A stretch of DNA of 64,000 bases from Bacteroidota bacterium (GCA_023417935.1 JAEZDY010000001.1:1-64000), one strand, 5' to 3'. Numbered from the stretch's first letter, positions 53,533 through 62,318 are shown. Program-made: numbers and translations. Notes: generated from the letters alone by a model not told the origin.

Positions 53533-53865
53533 GATTAATATATTGATGGTGGATAAATACAGTAAGGTGAATGGTTAATTAACATACTTGTATTGAAAAG
53601 GTTAAAGAGCTCATTTTTTTTTAAACTTCTGGTGATATCTTTATTCAGAATTTTAGATTCATTAATATCATAAGCGCCAGATAAGCGATTTATAAGCGTC
53701 ATTTAAGCGTTATAAAACGTCTAAATGACGCTAGAGCAACGCTTATGAATTGTTAATAAAAATAACCGATCCATACCCTATCTTTGATACTGAACTTCCT
53801 ACTCTATTTTTTGTTTCCGTCCCGACTCTTGAGATAATTATCTTTGCTAAATAAAACAATTGATA
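53533..53865. other. Intergenic region with TAAGCG repeats and nested palindrome
   Basis: About 330 nt between the divergent S9 and recG genes, with no credible gene. It has four TAAGCG copies at 53671, 53682, 53693 and 53704, spaced exactly 11 bp. AGCGTCATTTA (53695-53705) pairs with TAAATGACGCT (53722-53732), and CATAAGCG (53669-53676) with CGCTTATG (53740-53747). TATCTTTG elements lie at 53779-53786 and 53839-53846. Confidence 0.7.
53839..53846 (+). promoter_or_regulatory. Candidate -7 box for recG
   Basis: TATCTTTG, a perfect -7 match, lies 19 nt before the TTG at 53866. TTTG at 53810-53813 would be the -33 half, but the 25-bp spacer is longer than usual. Confidence 0.4.
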
Positions 53866-55956
53866 TTGAATCCACTTGAAACTCCGGTAGAATACCTTAA
53901 AGGTGTGGGTCCTGCAAAAGCGGCACTGCTCAATAAAGAGCTGAATATTAAGGTATTTGGAGATATGCTGTTATATTATCCATTCAGGTACATTGATAAA
54001 AGTAAAGTATACAAAATAGCTGAAATTGAGTCAGATGCAGCTTATGTTCAACTGCGTGGCCGGCTTATCAATTTACAAGAGCTTGGCTCAGGGCGGGCAT
54101 CCCGTCTGGTTGGTACTCTTGATGACGGCAGTGGACAAATAGAATTGGTTTGGTTTCAAGGAGTAAGCTGGTGGAAAGCCAACATCAAAAGCGGATTAGA
54201 ATATATTGTATTTGGAAAACCAACAATATTTAATGGAAAACTTAATATTACGCACCCTGATGTTGATTCTGTGGAAGATGAAAAGCAGCTGCAAAATGAA
54301 CCACTTCAGCCATATTATCCAACCACTGAAAAATTAAAGCGTAAAGGTTTCTCTGGCAAGAATTTTGGCAAAATCATTAGGAATGCACTGATACAAACCT
54401 ATAACTATATTGAAGAAAATTTAAATCAGGACATAGTTGCATCCTTTCGTTTTCTTTCCAGGGCCGATACACTTCTTAATATACACTTCCCCCGAAGCAT
54501 CGGGTTGCTCGAGAAGGCCAGATATAGGCTCAAGTTTGAAGAACTGTTTTTCATTCAGTTAGAGATGCTGAGGCTTAAGCATATACGCAATGAAAAATCA
54601 GATGGTAGAGTCTTCAGCACAATCAGTACTAACTTCCTCACTTTTTATGAGAAATATCTTCCGTTTGAACTTACTAATGCTCAAAAGAAGGTAATTAAGG
54701 AGATCAGGAAGGATGTAAGTACTGGTAAACAAATGAATCGTTTACTTCAAGGTGATGTAGGGAGCGGAAAAACTCTTGTTGCACTGATGACAATTTTGAT
54801 TGCAATTGATAATGGTTGCCAGGCCTGTATAATGGCTCCTACGGAAATTCTTGCAACCCAACACTTTAAAACAGTATTGAAGTTTTTGAAGGATATGCCG
54901 GTTAATGTGAAGCTGCTTACAGGATCCACCAAAAGGAAAGATAGAGAACTGCTACACGAGGAACTGAAAAATGGGGAATTAAATGTATTAATAGGTACAC
55001 ATGCTCTGATAGAAGAAGCGGTGATTTTCAAAAACCTTGGCCTGGTAGTAATAGATGAACAGCATCGTTTTGGCGTCGCTCAAAGGGCAAGGTTATGGGA
55101 AAAGAGCAATATACCACCTCACATCCTAGTAATGACTGCTACTCCAATCCCGCGAACCCTGGCAATGACCGTATATGGTGATCTTGAAGTTTCAGTAATT
55201 GATGAATTGCCTCCCGGAAGAAAACCTATAAAAACTTTCCATTTTTTCGAGAAAGACCGATTGAAAGTATTCCAGTTTATGAAGCAGCAAATAGAAGAAG
55301 GCAGGCAGATTTATGTAGTTTACCCGATTATAAACGAATCAGATAAAGTGGATCTTCAGGACCTAATGGACGGTTTTGATACCGTTTCAAGATATTTTCC
55401 GCTTCCTGAATACCAGATCAGCGTAGTACATGGCCAACTCAAACCTTCAGAAAAAGAAAGTGAGATGCAACGATTCCTGGAAAAGAAGACCCAGATTATG
55501 GTTGCAACAACTGTAATAGAAGTTGGCGTGGACGTACCTAATGCTACTGTAATGGTTATTGAAAATGCAGAACGATTTGGATTATCACAATTGCATCAAT
55601 TAAGAGGCAGAGTTGGCAGGGGAGGCTCGCAATCTTTCTGCGTGCTAATGACCTCCTACAAACTTACTGCCGATGGGAAGAAGCGAATTGAAACAATGGT
55701 TCGTAGCAACGATGGTTTTGAAATTGCTGAGGTTGATTTGCGTTTGAGAGGACCTGGCGACATACAAGGTACCCAGCAGAGTGGACTTATAGGGCTAAGA
55801 ATGGCTGATATTGTGAGAGATGAGGATATACTCAGGAAAGCTCGTAAAGTTGCTTCAGACGTGCTGGAAAAGGATCCTGAGTTATTGGATCCCGCCAATC
55901 AGAAAATGGTCAAGTACTTGCAGTCTCAAAATAAGCAATGGGGAAATATCAGTTAA
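53866..55956 (+). CDS. recG: ATP-dependent DNA helicase RecG
   Basis: A 696-residue helicase that regresses stalled forks and branch-migrates junctions. No ATG lies near the conserved N-terminus; the TTG at 53866 gives MNPLETPVEYLKGVGP, matching Bacteroidota RecG starts, with TTG at 53860 as an alternative two codons earlier. The wedge (OB) domain fills about 60-170. Walker A is QGDVGSGKT (about 295-303), and the DEQH box is VIDEQHRFG (397-400). TATPIPRTLAMTVYGDLEVSVIDELPPGRKP and QLRGRVGRG are RecG signatures, with AERFGLSQLHQLRG. Length is standard. pheT follows after 76 nt. Confidence 0.95.
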   Translation: MNPLETPVEYLKGVGPAKAALLNKELNIKVFGDMLLYYPFRYIDKSKVYKIAEIESDAAYVQLRGRLINLQELGSGRASRLVGTLDDGSGQIELVWFQGVSWWKANIKSGLEYIVFGKPTIFNGKLNITHPDVDSVEDEKQLQNEPLQPYYPTTEKLKRKGFSGKNFGKIIRNALIQTYNYIEENLNQDIVASFRFLSRADTLLNIHFPRSIGLLEKARYRLKFEELFFIQLEMLRLKHIRNEKSDGRVFSTISTNFLTFYEKYLPFELTNAQKKVIKEIRKDVSTGKQMNRLLQGDVGSGKTLVALMTILIAIDNGCQACIMAPTEILATQHFKTVLKFLKDMPVNVKLLTGSTKRKDRELLHEELKNGELNVLIGTHALIEEAVIFKNLGLVVIDEQHRFGVAQRARLWEKSNIPPHILVMTATPIPRTLAMTVYGDLEVSVIDELPPGRKPIKTFHFFEKDRLKVFQFMKQQIEEGRQIYVVYPIINESDKVDLQDLMDGFDTVSRYFPLPEYQISVVHGQLKPSEKESEMQRFLEKKTQIMVATTVIEVGVDVPNATVMVIENAERFGLSQLHQLRGRVGRGGSQSFCVLMTSYKLTADGKKRIETMVRSNDGFEIAEVDLRLRGPGDIQGTQQSGLIGLRMADIVRDEDILRKARKVASDVLEKDPELLDPANQKMVKYLQSQNKQWGNIS

Positions 55957-56005
55957 AGTAAGTTCCCGTCTCCGTCACGCCACTGATTACTAGTCAGTTT
56001 TTTCT

Positions 56006-56013
56006 TAATTTTG
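56006..56013 (+). promoter_or_regulatory. Candidate -7 box for pheT
   Basis: TAATTTTG fits TAnnTTTG and lies 19 nt before the pheT ATG. No -33 half is visible. Confidence 0.35.
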
Positions 56014-56032
56014 CCTTTCAATTTTTTTAAGC

Positions 56033-58486
56033 ATGAAAATCTCTTACAACTGGTTGACCGATTACCTCAAATGTTCACTTGATGTAAACGCCATAGCACT
56101 TTTACTTACTGACATTGGATTAGAAGTAGAAGCTGTTGAAAAATATGAATCAATTAAAGGCGGCCTCAAGGGGTTTGTTACCGGAAAAGTTGTAACCCGC
56201 GAGCAGCATCCTAATGCGGATAAGCTAAGTAAGACCACCGTGGATGTTGGTGGTGATAGACTTCTCGACATTGTATGTGGCGCCCCCAATGTTGCTGCAG
56301 GTCAAAAAGTAATTGTTGCACTCGAAGGGGCAATGATATATAAGGGTGATGAGGGATTTAAAATTGGCAAGTCTAAGATCAGAGGTGAAGTTTCTGAAGG
56401 TATGATATGCGCTGAAGATGAACTTGGTATAGGCGATTCGCATGAAGGCATACTGGTATTGCCTGAAAATACTTCAATTGGCATTCCTGCTTCCGACTAT
56501 TTCAATATTGTAAACGATACAATGTTTGAAATTGGAATCACGCCAAATCATGCTGATGCATTGTCGCATATTGGTGTTGCCCGCGACCTTGCGGCTGCAA
56601 TAAAAGTAAGGAAACTTGGAGAAGTGTCACTTCAATGGCCTGATATTTCAGCCTTTAAGTCAGACAATAATGATCTTTCTGTTAAAATCAGCGTAGAAGA
56701 TACTAATGCTTGTCCACGTTACTCCGGTGTAACTGTAAGTGGAATAACTGTAGGTCCATCACCTGAATGGTTACAGAACAGATTAAAAGCTATTGGGATA
56801 AGACCTATTAACAATGTTGTAGATATTTCTAACTATATTCTGTTTGAATATGGGCAACCTTTACATACCTTCGACGCAAAAGCAGTCAATGGTAACGTAA
56901 TTGTGAAGAAAGCTTCACAAGGTAGTAAGTTTGTTACATTAGATCATGTCGAAAGAATCTTATCATCCGGTGACCTGCTTATCAATAATGCAACTGAACC
57001 AATGTGTTTGGCAGGTGTATTTGGAGGTGAAAAGTCAGGTGTTACAAACCAAACTACTTCCGTGTTTATTGAGAGTGCATATTTTGAACCTGTAACCATC
57101 AGAAAAACTTCCAAGTTGCATTCCTTAAAAACAGATGCATCTTTTAGATTTGAGCGCGGTACTGACCCTCAAGTGACAGTAATAGCATTGAAAAGGGCAG
57201 CCATGATGATTAAGGAAATAGCTGGCGGCACAATATCTTCAAATATAGTTGACATCTATCCTTCGCCGGTCAGCTATGTTGAACTCGAACTCAAGTACTC
57301 AACTATTGATAAACTAATAGGAGAGCCAATCCCTCATGAAACTATTGCAGAAATTCTTGAGGCTTTAGAAATTATAATTAAAAGAATGGACGAAACGGGT
57401 ATGTTAATAGCTATCCCACCATTCAAAGTTGATGTAAAAACAACATCTGACATTGTTGAAGAAATCCTCCGAATATACGGCTACAATAAGATTGAAAGTG
57501 GTCAACAGATGCGATCAAGTATGTCATATAGCGCTAAGCCTGATCAGGAAATGCTATATAACCGCATAGCTGATTATCTCGTAAGCAACAATTTTAATGA
57601 AATACTAACGAATTCTCTTAGCAGTTCAGCTTATTATAATGATGAACGTTGGTTTCAACCAGCCGAATCTGTTGCCATTCTCAATCCTTTAAGTAAAGAA
57701 CTGGATGTTATGAGGCAGAGTCTGCTAATTGGTGGTTTGGAATCAATTGCTTATAATGTGAATCGTAAGCAAAATAATCTGAAATTTTTTGAATTTGGTA
57801 CTGTTTATAAGCTTAACACCCAAGCAAAAAGTGAAAAAGTCACCGACAAGTTCAATGAAAAGAAGTTACTGTCAATTATATCTACAGGGCAAGTTTATTC
57901 TGATCATTGGAATCGTGAGGATAAACAGGTTGACTTTTATTTCATCAATGGATATGTTTTAAACATATTGAAGATGATGGGTGTGAGTGTAACCAATCTC
58001 ACTCCGGATGAGTTACCATCAATTTATTCTATGGGACAAACATTCAGGTATAACAATAAGCCATTGTATACTGTAGGTATTTTGAAAGCTGAGCTTGCTG
58101 CAAACGTTGGTGTAACACAGGAAGTGGTTGCAGCCGCTATTGAATGGGATTATTTGGTAAGTATTGCCCGACAACATAAAGTATCATACAAAGAAGTTTC
58201 ACGATTCCCTGAAGTTCGAAGGGACCTGGCTCTGGTTCTTGAAAAAGAAGTTACCTACTCTGAAATAGAAAAAGTAGCACTTAAGGTTAATAAACACCTT
58301 TTAAAAAGGGTTAACCTGTTTGATGTATATGAAGGCGATAAGATTGAAGCTGGTAAAAAATCATATGCTGTAAGTTTCATATTGCAAGACGAGAGTAAAA
58401 CCCTCACTGATAAAGAGATTGATAACTTTATGAACAAGCTTGCAAAAGCTCTTGAACAAGAGTTGGGAGCAAGGATTAGAAAATAA
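56033..58486 (+). CDS. pheT: Phenylalanyl-tRNA synthetase beta subunit
   Basis: An 817-residue subunit of the alpha2-beta2 synthetase. The N-terminal tRNA-binding (EMAP-like) domain is at about 40-150 (VVTREQHPNADKLSKTTVDVGG, GAPNVAAGQKV, GEVSEGMICAEDELGIG). B3/B4 editing and B5 domains follow (GIRPINNVVDISNYILFEYGQPLHTFDA, then LHSLKTDASFRFERGTD). The catalytic-like core is about 480-680, with the FDX-ACB anticodon-binding domain at the end (SRFPEVRRDLALVLEKEVTYSEIEK). pheS is not adjacent, which is normal in Bacteroidota. Confidence 0.96.
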   Translation: MKISYNWLTDYLKCSLDVNAIALLLTDIGLEVEAVEKYESIKGGLKGFVTGKVVTREQHPNADKLSKTTVDVGGDRLLDIVCGAPNVAAGQKVIVALEGAMIYKGDEGFKIGKSKIRGEVSEGMICAEDELGIGDSHEGILVLPENTSIGIPASDYFNIVNDTMFEIGITPNHADALSHIGVARDLAAAIKVRKLGEVSLQWPDISAFKSDNNDLSVKISVEDTNACPRYSGVTVSGITVGPSPEWLQNRLKAIGIRPINNVVDISNYILFEYGQPLHTFDAKAVNGNVIVKKASQGSKFVTLDHVERILSSGDLLINNATEPMCLAGVFGGEKSGVTNQTTSVFIESAYFEPVTIRKTSKLHSLKTDASFRFERGTDPQVTVIALKRAAMMIKEIAGGTISSNIVDIYPSPVSYVELELKYSTIDKLIGEPIPHETIAEILEALEIIIKRMDETGMLIAIPPFKVDVKTTSDIVEEILRIYGYNKIESGQQMRSSMSYSAKPDQEMLYNRIADYLVSNNFNEILTNSLSSSAYYNDERWFQPAESVAILNPLSKELDVMRQSLLIGGLESIAYNVNRKQNNLKFFEFGTVYKLNTQAKSEKVTDKFNEKKLLSIISTGQVYSDHWNREDKQVDFYFINGYVLNILKMMGVSVTNLTPDELPSIYSMGQTFRYNNKPLYTVGILKAELAANVGVTQEVVAAAIEWDYLVSIARQHKVSYKEVSRFPEVRRDLALVLEKEVTYSEIEKVALKVNKHLLKRVNLFDVYEGDKIEAGKKSYAVSFILQDESKTLTDKEIDNFMNKLAKALEQELGARIRK

Positions 58487-58541
58487 ATGTCATTTTGGCA
58501 GTTATTAACTTTTTCGTGGCAGAAATAGGCTGAAATTTTCG

Positions 58542-58549
58542 TAATTTTG
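58542..58549 (+). promoter_or_regulatory. Candidate -7 box for the sigma-54 activator operon
   Basis: TAATTTTG, a perfect TAnnTTTG element, ends 24 nt before the ATG at 58574. The upstream TTG at 58547 overlaps it, which supports the ATG start. No -33 half found at 19-21 bp. Confidence 0.4.
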
Positions 58550-58573
58550 CCTACTGATGTAAGCTTAAGCATT

Positions 58574-59794
58574 ATGGATATTCAAGCTATTAAACAACGT
58601 TTCGGTATAATAGGACATTCCCTGCTACTCGAAAGAGCAATAGACATAGCAAGTCAGGTGGCAGGCACTGACATTACAGTACTTATTACAGGCGAAAGTG
58701 GAGTAGGTAAGGAGTCATTCCCCCAGATAATACACCATCTGAGTGCCCGAAAACACGGTCCATATATTGCAGTGAATTGTGGGGCGATTCCCGAAGGAAC
58801 TATTGATTCGGAGTTATTTGGACATGAAAAGGGTTCCTTTACAGGAGCAACTGACTCACGTAAGGGTTATTTTGAAGTTGTAAATGGTGGCACTATTTTC
58901 CTCGATGAAGTAGCCGATTTGCCTCTATCTACTCAGGTTAGGTTGCTCAGAGTACTTGAAACCGGCGAATTTATTAAAGTTGGCTCCTCAAAAGTTATTA
59001 AAACTGATGTGAGGGTGGTAGCCGCTACCAATATTGATATCCCAGAGGCAATCAATAAAGGTCGGTTCAGACAGGATCTATTTTATAGACTGAACACTGT
59101 CCCCATTTTTATACCTCCGTTACGTGAAAGGAAGGAAGATGTTATATTGCTTTTCAAAAAGTTTGCAAATGATTTTGCCGAGAAGTATCGTATGCCCCCT
59201 ATTGAAATTGATGATGGAGCAAGGCAGATGCTGATGAACTACCGATGGCAGGGGAATATCAGACAACTGAAAAATATTACTGAACAGATCTCCATCATTG
59301 AAAAAGAAAGGTTGGTAACAAGCAATATTCTCGTAAATTATCTTCCCGATGAGCACCGTGACCTGCCCATGCTTTATAAAAAGGAAAACACTCCTTCTGA
59401 CTTCTCCGAAAGAGAACTACTCTACAAAGTTCTATTTGATATGAAACGTGATATCAACGATTTAAAAAAACTCGTTGTTGATATCATTAAAACTGGTGAA
59501 GTAAGCAATGAAATGCAACATTATCCGTTAATCCAACAGCTCTATAAGGATGTTGAAAATTCTCAGCAGCCTTCAATGGATTACGATAATTCAAGCGATC
59601 AGAGTTCATTGGATGGATTTTACACCCCTGAGATTATTGATGAATCATTATCTATCCAAAAGAAGGAAATTGACCTGATTAAGAAGGCTATCGAGAAACA
59701 CAAAGGCAAAAGAAAAATAGCTGCTCGTGAATTAGGTATATCTGAGCGAACACTTTACAGAAAGATAAAAGAATATGGTATCTACCCCGATTAA
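58574..59794 (+). CDS. Sigma-54 activator without receiver domain
   Basis: A 406-residue AAA+ transcription activator. It begins with the AAA+ domain after a short N-terminus (residues 1-10); there is no receiver, PAS or GAF domain. Walker A is GESGVGKE (40-47). The sigma-54 contact loop is GSFTGA (87-92), a Ser variant of the usual GAFTGA. TIFLDEVADLP is Walker B, and RFRQDLFYRLN with LRERKEDV follow. A linker at about 270-360 leads to a Fis-type helix-turn-helix at the end (GKRKIAARELGISERTLYRKIKEYG). Without a sensor domain, control probably comes from expression level or partner binding. It stops 1 nt before lptE, so it may be co-transcribed with that operon. Confidence 0.93.
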   Translation: MDIQAIKQRFGIIGHSLLLERAIDIASQVAGTDITVLITGESGVGKESFPQIIHHLSARKHGPYIAVNCGAIPEGTIDSELFGHEKGSFTGATDSRKGYFEVVNGGTIFLDEVADLPLSTQVRLLRVLETGEFIKVGSSKVIKTDVRVVAATNIDIPEAINKGRFRQDLFYRLNTVPIFIPPLRERKEDVILLFKKFANDFAEKYRMPPIEIDDGARQMLMNYRWQGNIRQLKNITEQISIIEKERLVTSNILVNYLPDEHRDLPMLYKKENTPSDFSERELLYKVLFDMKRDINDLKKLVVDIIKTGEVSNEMQHYPLIQQLYKDVENSQQPSMDYDNSSDQSSLDGFYTPEIIDESLSIQKKEIDLIKKAIEKHKGKRKIAARELGISERTLYRKIKEYGIYPD

Positions 59795-59795
59795 G

Positions 59796-60350
59796 ATGAT
59801 ACTGTTACAGGCTCAATCAGGAAAACGTATTTGGCGAAATGCAAATACCGCAGTATTTGCTTTGTTCATGTTGATTATTTTACCAATAATTTTTTCCGGG
59901 TGTGGAGTGTACTCATTTACAGGAGCATCAATACCCCCGGAAGCTAAAACGATTTCTATAGCTAACTTTCCAAACAAGGCTGAATTGGTGCAGCCCTCCT
60001 TGAGTCAGGCTTTTACCGAAAAATTAAAGGACAGATTTGCATCACAGACAAGCCTTAACCTTATACCCAGAAATGGCGATCTGCATATTGAAGGTGAAAT
60101 TATTGGTTACTCCACTGAACCTGTTGCAATTACCGGAGCTCAAACAGCCGCTTTAATCAGATTAAAGATAACTGTGAATGTTAGATTTGTGAATAAGTTC
60201 AGCCCTAAGGATAATTATGAATCAAACTTTTCACGCTACGAAGATTTTCCGAGTAGTCAGAACTTGAGTTCAGTTGAAGATGGGTTAATAGCCCTGATAA
60301 GCGAAGCGCTTGTTGAAGATATTTTCAATAAATCAGTTGTAAATTGGTAA
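59796..60350 (+). CDS. lptE: LPS-assembly lipoprotein LptE family
   Basis: A 184-residue outer-membrane lipoprotein that plugs and assists LptD in LPS export. The ATG at 59796 is preferred to 59775 because it lies one base after the activator stop. A hydrophobic signal (about 20-35) ends in IIFSGC with Cys36. The Bacteroidota LptE signature CGVYSFTGASIPPEAKTISIANFPN is intact. The remainder is the mixed alpha/beta fold. The 3' end (residues NKSVVNW and stop) is repeated just downstream in a 40-bp tandem duplication. The next gene starts 44 nt on. Confidence 0.88.
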   Translation: MILLQAQSGKRIWRNANTAVFALFMLIILPIIFSGCGVYSFTGASIPPEAKTISIANFPNKAELVQPSLSQAFTEKLKDRFASQTSLNLIPRNGDLHIEGEIIGYSTEPVAITGAQTAALIRLKITVNVRFVNKFSPKDNYESNFSRYEDFPSSQNLSSVEDGLIALISEALVEDIFNKSVVNW

Positions 60351-60404
60351 TCGGATAAGTGCTTTCAATAAATCAGTTGTAAATTGGTAAACGGATGAAT
60401 GCTT
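60323..60404 (+). repeat. 40-bp tandem duplication across the lptE stop codon
   Basis: A 28-nt stretch (60323-60350), coding the last residues of LptE and its stop, recurs exactly at 60363-60390, a 40-bp period. The flanking 12 nt of each unit differ at only three sites (60351 T/A, 60357 A/G, 60359 G/A). In the second unit these bases give ATG for the next gene; the first has ATA there. Confidence 0.85.
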
Positions 60405-61465
60405 CACAATTTCTGTCAATGATCAAACAGCCGGATATGCTTGCCAAAGAAACGCTGGCAGATTTGCGACAAGTAACTGAACATATTCCGTATTGCCAGA
60501 TCGCACAGATCCTGTTAACTTTAAACCTTAAAGCGGTTGAGAGCATTCAATATAATGATCAATTAAAAGTTTCTGTAGCCTATGCGGGTAGCAGGCTGAA
60601 ATTAAAGAAGTTAATTGAGAGGGAGTACTCATCCCAAGAGGAAGTTGAGAATGAAGGTACCTTTAAAACTGAAGTGGCTGAATTACAACCTTCAAACCCA
60701 GATGAAGCATTCACGATAATTACTCCGGAAGTATTATCTTATAAGAGTGGTGTCTTAGAAAATATATCGGCAGTTGAGAGTACGCCCGAAAATAGATCAG
60801 TAGTTGAGAGTACGCCTGAAAATAGATCGATAGTTGAGAGGACGCCTGAGAATAAAGAAGATGGATCACGCGAACTTTTTCAGAGCGAAGATGATCACTT
60901 TGCTGAATTGAAAAAAATAGTAGCAAAACGCCTTTCTGAAATTAGACAGGAGAATGAAATTGCAGAGAAGCCATCAGAGAATAGGGAAGATGTTGGCAAT
61001 AATAATGATAATAATACCAATAAATTAGAAGCAGTTGAGATCAACCTATATAGTGAAGAAGAAAGTGAATTTAATTTTGTTCCATCGGTATACAAAATTG
61101 ATGAGAATGATGAAATTGACACTAACCCTATTCAAATTACGGACCAGGATATCAACAGCATCGGCGTTGATAACACTCGCGAAAAGGATGATCAGCTTAC
61201 CACTACCCAATTGATTGAAAGGTTTATTAAAAATGAACCTAAAATAACACCTAAGCGCGAATTCTTTAATCCGGTAGATAAAGCACGACAGAGTAGTCGC
61301 GATAATGAAGACGTTGTAAGTGAGACGTTAGCAAAGATTCAATTGCAACAGGGCAACCCCGAAAAAGCAATTAAAATTTATGAAAAATTAATCTTGGTTA
61401 ATCCGGAAAAAAGCGTTTACTTTGCAGCCCAAATTGTAAAAATAAAAGAATCATTCCAAACATAA
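60395..61465 (+). CDS. Acidic TPR-like protein between lptE and secG
   Basis: A 356-residue soluble protein, no signal peptide. Residues 1-70 are helical and conserved-looking (MNASQFLSMIKQP, LRQVTEHIPYCQIAQILLTLNLK). The middle, about 75-290, is Glu/Asn/Asp-rich and low in complexity and contains a triplicated 10-residue unit (VESTPENRSV, VESTPENRSI, VERTPENKED). The C-terminus at about 308-350 is one TPR-like hairpin (SETLAKIQLQQGNPEKAIKIYEKLILVNPEKS). It lies between lptE and secG, a place where Bacteroidota commonly encode such a protein. The start ATG is inside the second unit of the 40-bp duplication. Function unknown; a protein-protein scaffold is a guess. Confidence 0.8.
   Translation: MNASQFLSMIKQPDMLAKETLADLRQVTEHIPYCQIAQILLTLNLKAVESIQYNDQLKVSVAYAGSRLKLKKLIEREYSSQEEVENEGTFKTEVAELQPSNPDEAFTIITPEVLSYKSGVLENISAVESTPENRSVVESTPENRSIVERTPENKEDGSRELFQSEDDHFAELKKIVAKRLSEIRQENEIAEKPSENREDVGNNNDNNTNKLEAVEINLYSEEESEFNFVPSVYKIDENDEIDTNPIQITDQDINSIGVDNTREKDDQLTTTQLIERFIKNEPKITPKREFFNPVDKARQSSRDNEDVVSETLAKIQLQQGNPEKAIKIYEKLILVNPEKSVYFAAQIVKIKESFQT
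60773..60862 (+). repeat. Three in-frame 30-bp repeats
   Basis: Units at 60773, 60803 and 60833, each 30 bp, encode 10-residue copies beginning V-E-S/R-T-P-E-N. The first two are nearly identical at DNA level, the third has diverged at its end. Copy number could vary between strains without shifting frame. Confidence 0.85.
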
Positions 61466-61477
61466 AAAAAGTTTAAA

Positions 61478-61807
61478 ATGGCAGCATATGTTCTTGTTTC
61501 AGTCCTAATACTAATTGCCTGTGTACTGTTATCACTTGTGGTACTGGTTCAAAACTCCAAAGGCGGTGGTTTAGCTTCAAATTTCTCTTCCTCAAACCAG
61601 TTTATGGGAGTTCGGAAAACAGCTGACTTTCTGGAAAAAACAACCTGGACATTAGCCATAGTACTTCTTGTACTAAGCTTATTCTCAATTTTTGTCATTC
61701 CGCGTAATAGTGGTGTAAACACTACCACTGATACCGAGTTACGTCAAATGATCAACGAAGATGCTCCTGCAGTACAGGATTTTCAGGAAGCTCCTCCACA
61801 GGAATAA
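61478..61807 (+). CDS. secG: Preprotein translocase subunit SecG
   Basis: A 109-residue membrane subunit of the SecYEG channel. Two transmembrane helices at about 3-23 and 54-74 enclose the conserved cytoplasmic loop VLVQNSKGGGLASNF, then FMGVRKTADFLEKTTW. The C-terminal tail is acidic and variable, as usual in Bacteroidota. It starts 12 nt after the TPR-like gene and is followed by a strong terminator, so it is the last gene of the operon begun by the activator gene. Confidence 0.94.
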   Translation: MAAYVLVSVLILIACVLLSLVVLVQNSKGGGLASNFSSSNQFMGVRKTADFLEKTTWTLAIVLLVLSLFSIFVIPRNSGVNTTTDTELRQMINEDAPAVQDFQEAPPQE

Positions 61808-61830
61808 GTAATTCTATCCAAAGACTCAAC

Positions 61831-61867
61831 AAATGTCAGATTGTCACACAATCTGACATTTTTATTT
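61831..61867 (+). terminator. Rho-independent terminator after secG
   Basis: AAATGTCAGATTGT (61831-61844) pairs exactly with ACAATCTGACATTT (61848-61861), a 14-bp stem with a CAC loop, followed by TTATTT. It separates the lptE-secG unit from groESL. Confidence 0.85.
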
Positions 61868-62039
61868 CTACAGGTTTTCTCCTGATAGTTATTTTAGAAT
61901 TGGTGTAATGCTTATAACGACTGAGAATCAAGGCAAATCACAAGAAATGCCCGGTTAGTTATTCAGCCACAATAACTTTTGGCACAGTATGTGACAAAGG
62001 CAGTACAACATCAATTATAAAACTTAAAAATAAATAGCA

Positions 62040-62318
62040 ATGACACAAGTGAACGTAAAGCCATTAGCTGACAGGGTATTGGTTGAACCAGCTGCTGCTG
62101 AAAAGAAAACAGCCGGTGGAATCATCATTCCTGATACAGCAAAAGAGAAGCCCCAGAAAGGTACAGTTATAGCAATTGGAGCTGGTAAGAAGGATGAGCC
62201 AATGACGGTAAAAGTTGGTGATACCGTTTTGTATGGCAAATATTCAGGTACTGAGATCAATATTGATGGTACTGACTATCTTATTATGAGGGAATCGGAT
62301 ATTGTTGCTATCATTTAA
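62040..62318 (+). CDS. groES: Co-chaperonin GroES
   Basis: A 92-residue co-chaperonin that caps the GroEL ring. The sequence NVKPLADRVLVEPAAAEKKTAGGIIIPDTAKEKP contains the mobile loop (EKKTAGGIIIPD), with GTVIAIGAG and VGDTVLYGKYSGTEI after it. Length is normal. It is 27 nt upstream of groEL. The 230-nt upstream gap has no CIRCE-like inverted repeat (TTAGCACTC-N9-GAGTGCTAA), so HrcA control is not evident. Confidence 0.97.
   Translation: MTQVNVKPLADRVLVEPAAAEKKTAGGIIIPDTAKEKPQKGTVIAIGAGKKDEPMTVKVGDTVLYGKYSGTEINIDGTDYLIMRESDIVAII

Noticed and set aside
61862..62039. Possible CIRCE or sigma-32-type element before groES
   Set aside because: No TTAGCACTC-N9-GAGTGCTAA inverted repeat is present. 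A TTTTGGCAC near 61974 resembles half a sigma-54 promoter, but the -12 dinucleotide reads GA and not GC, so I do not call it.
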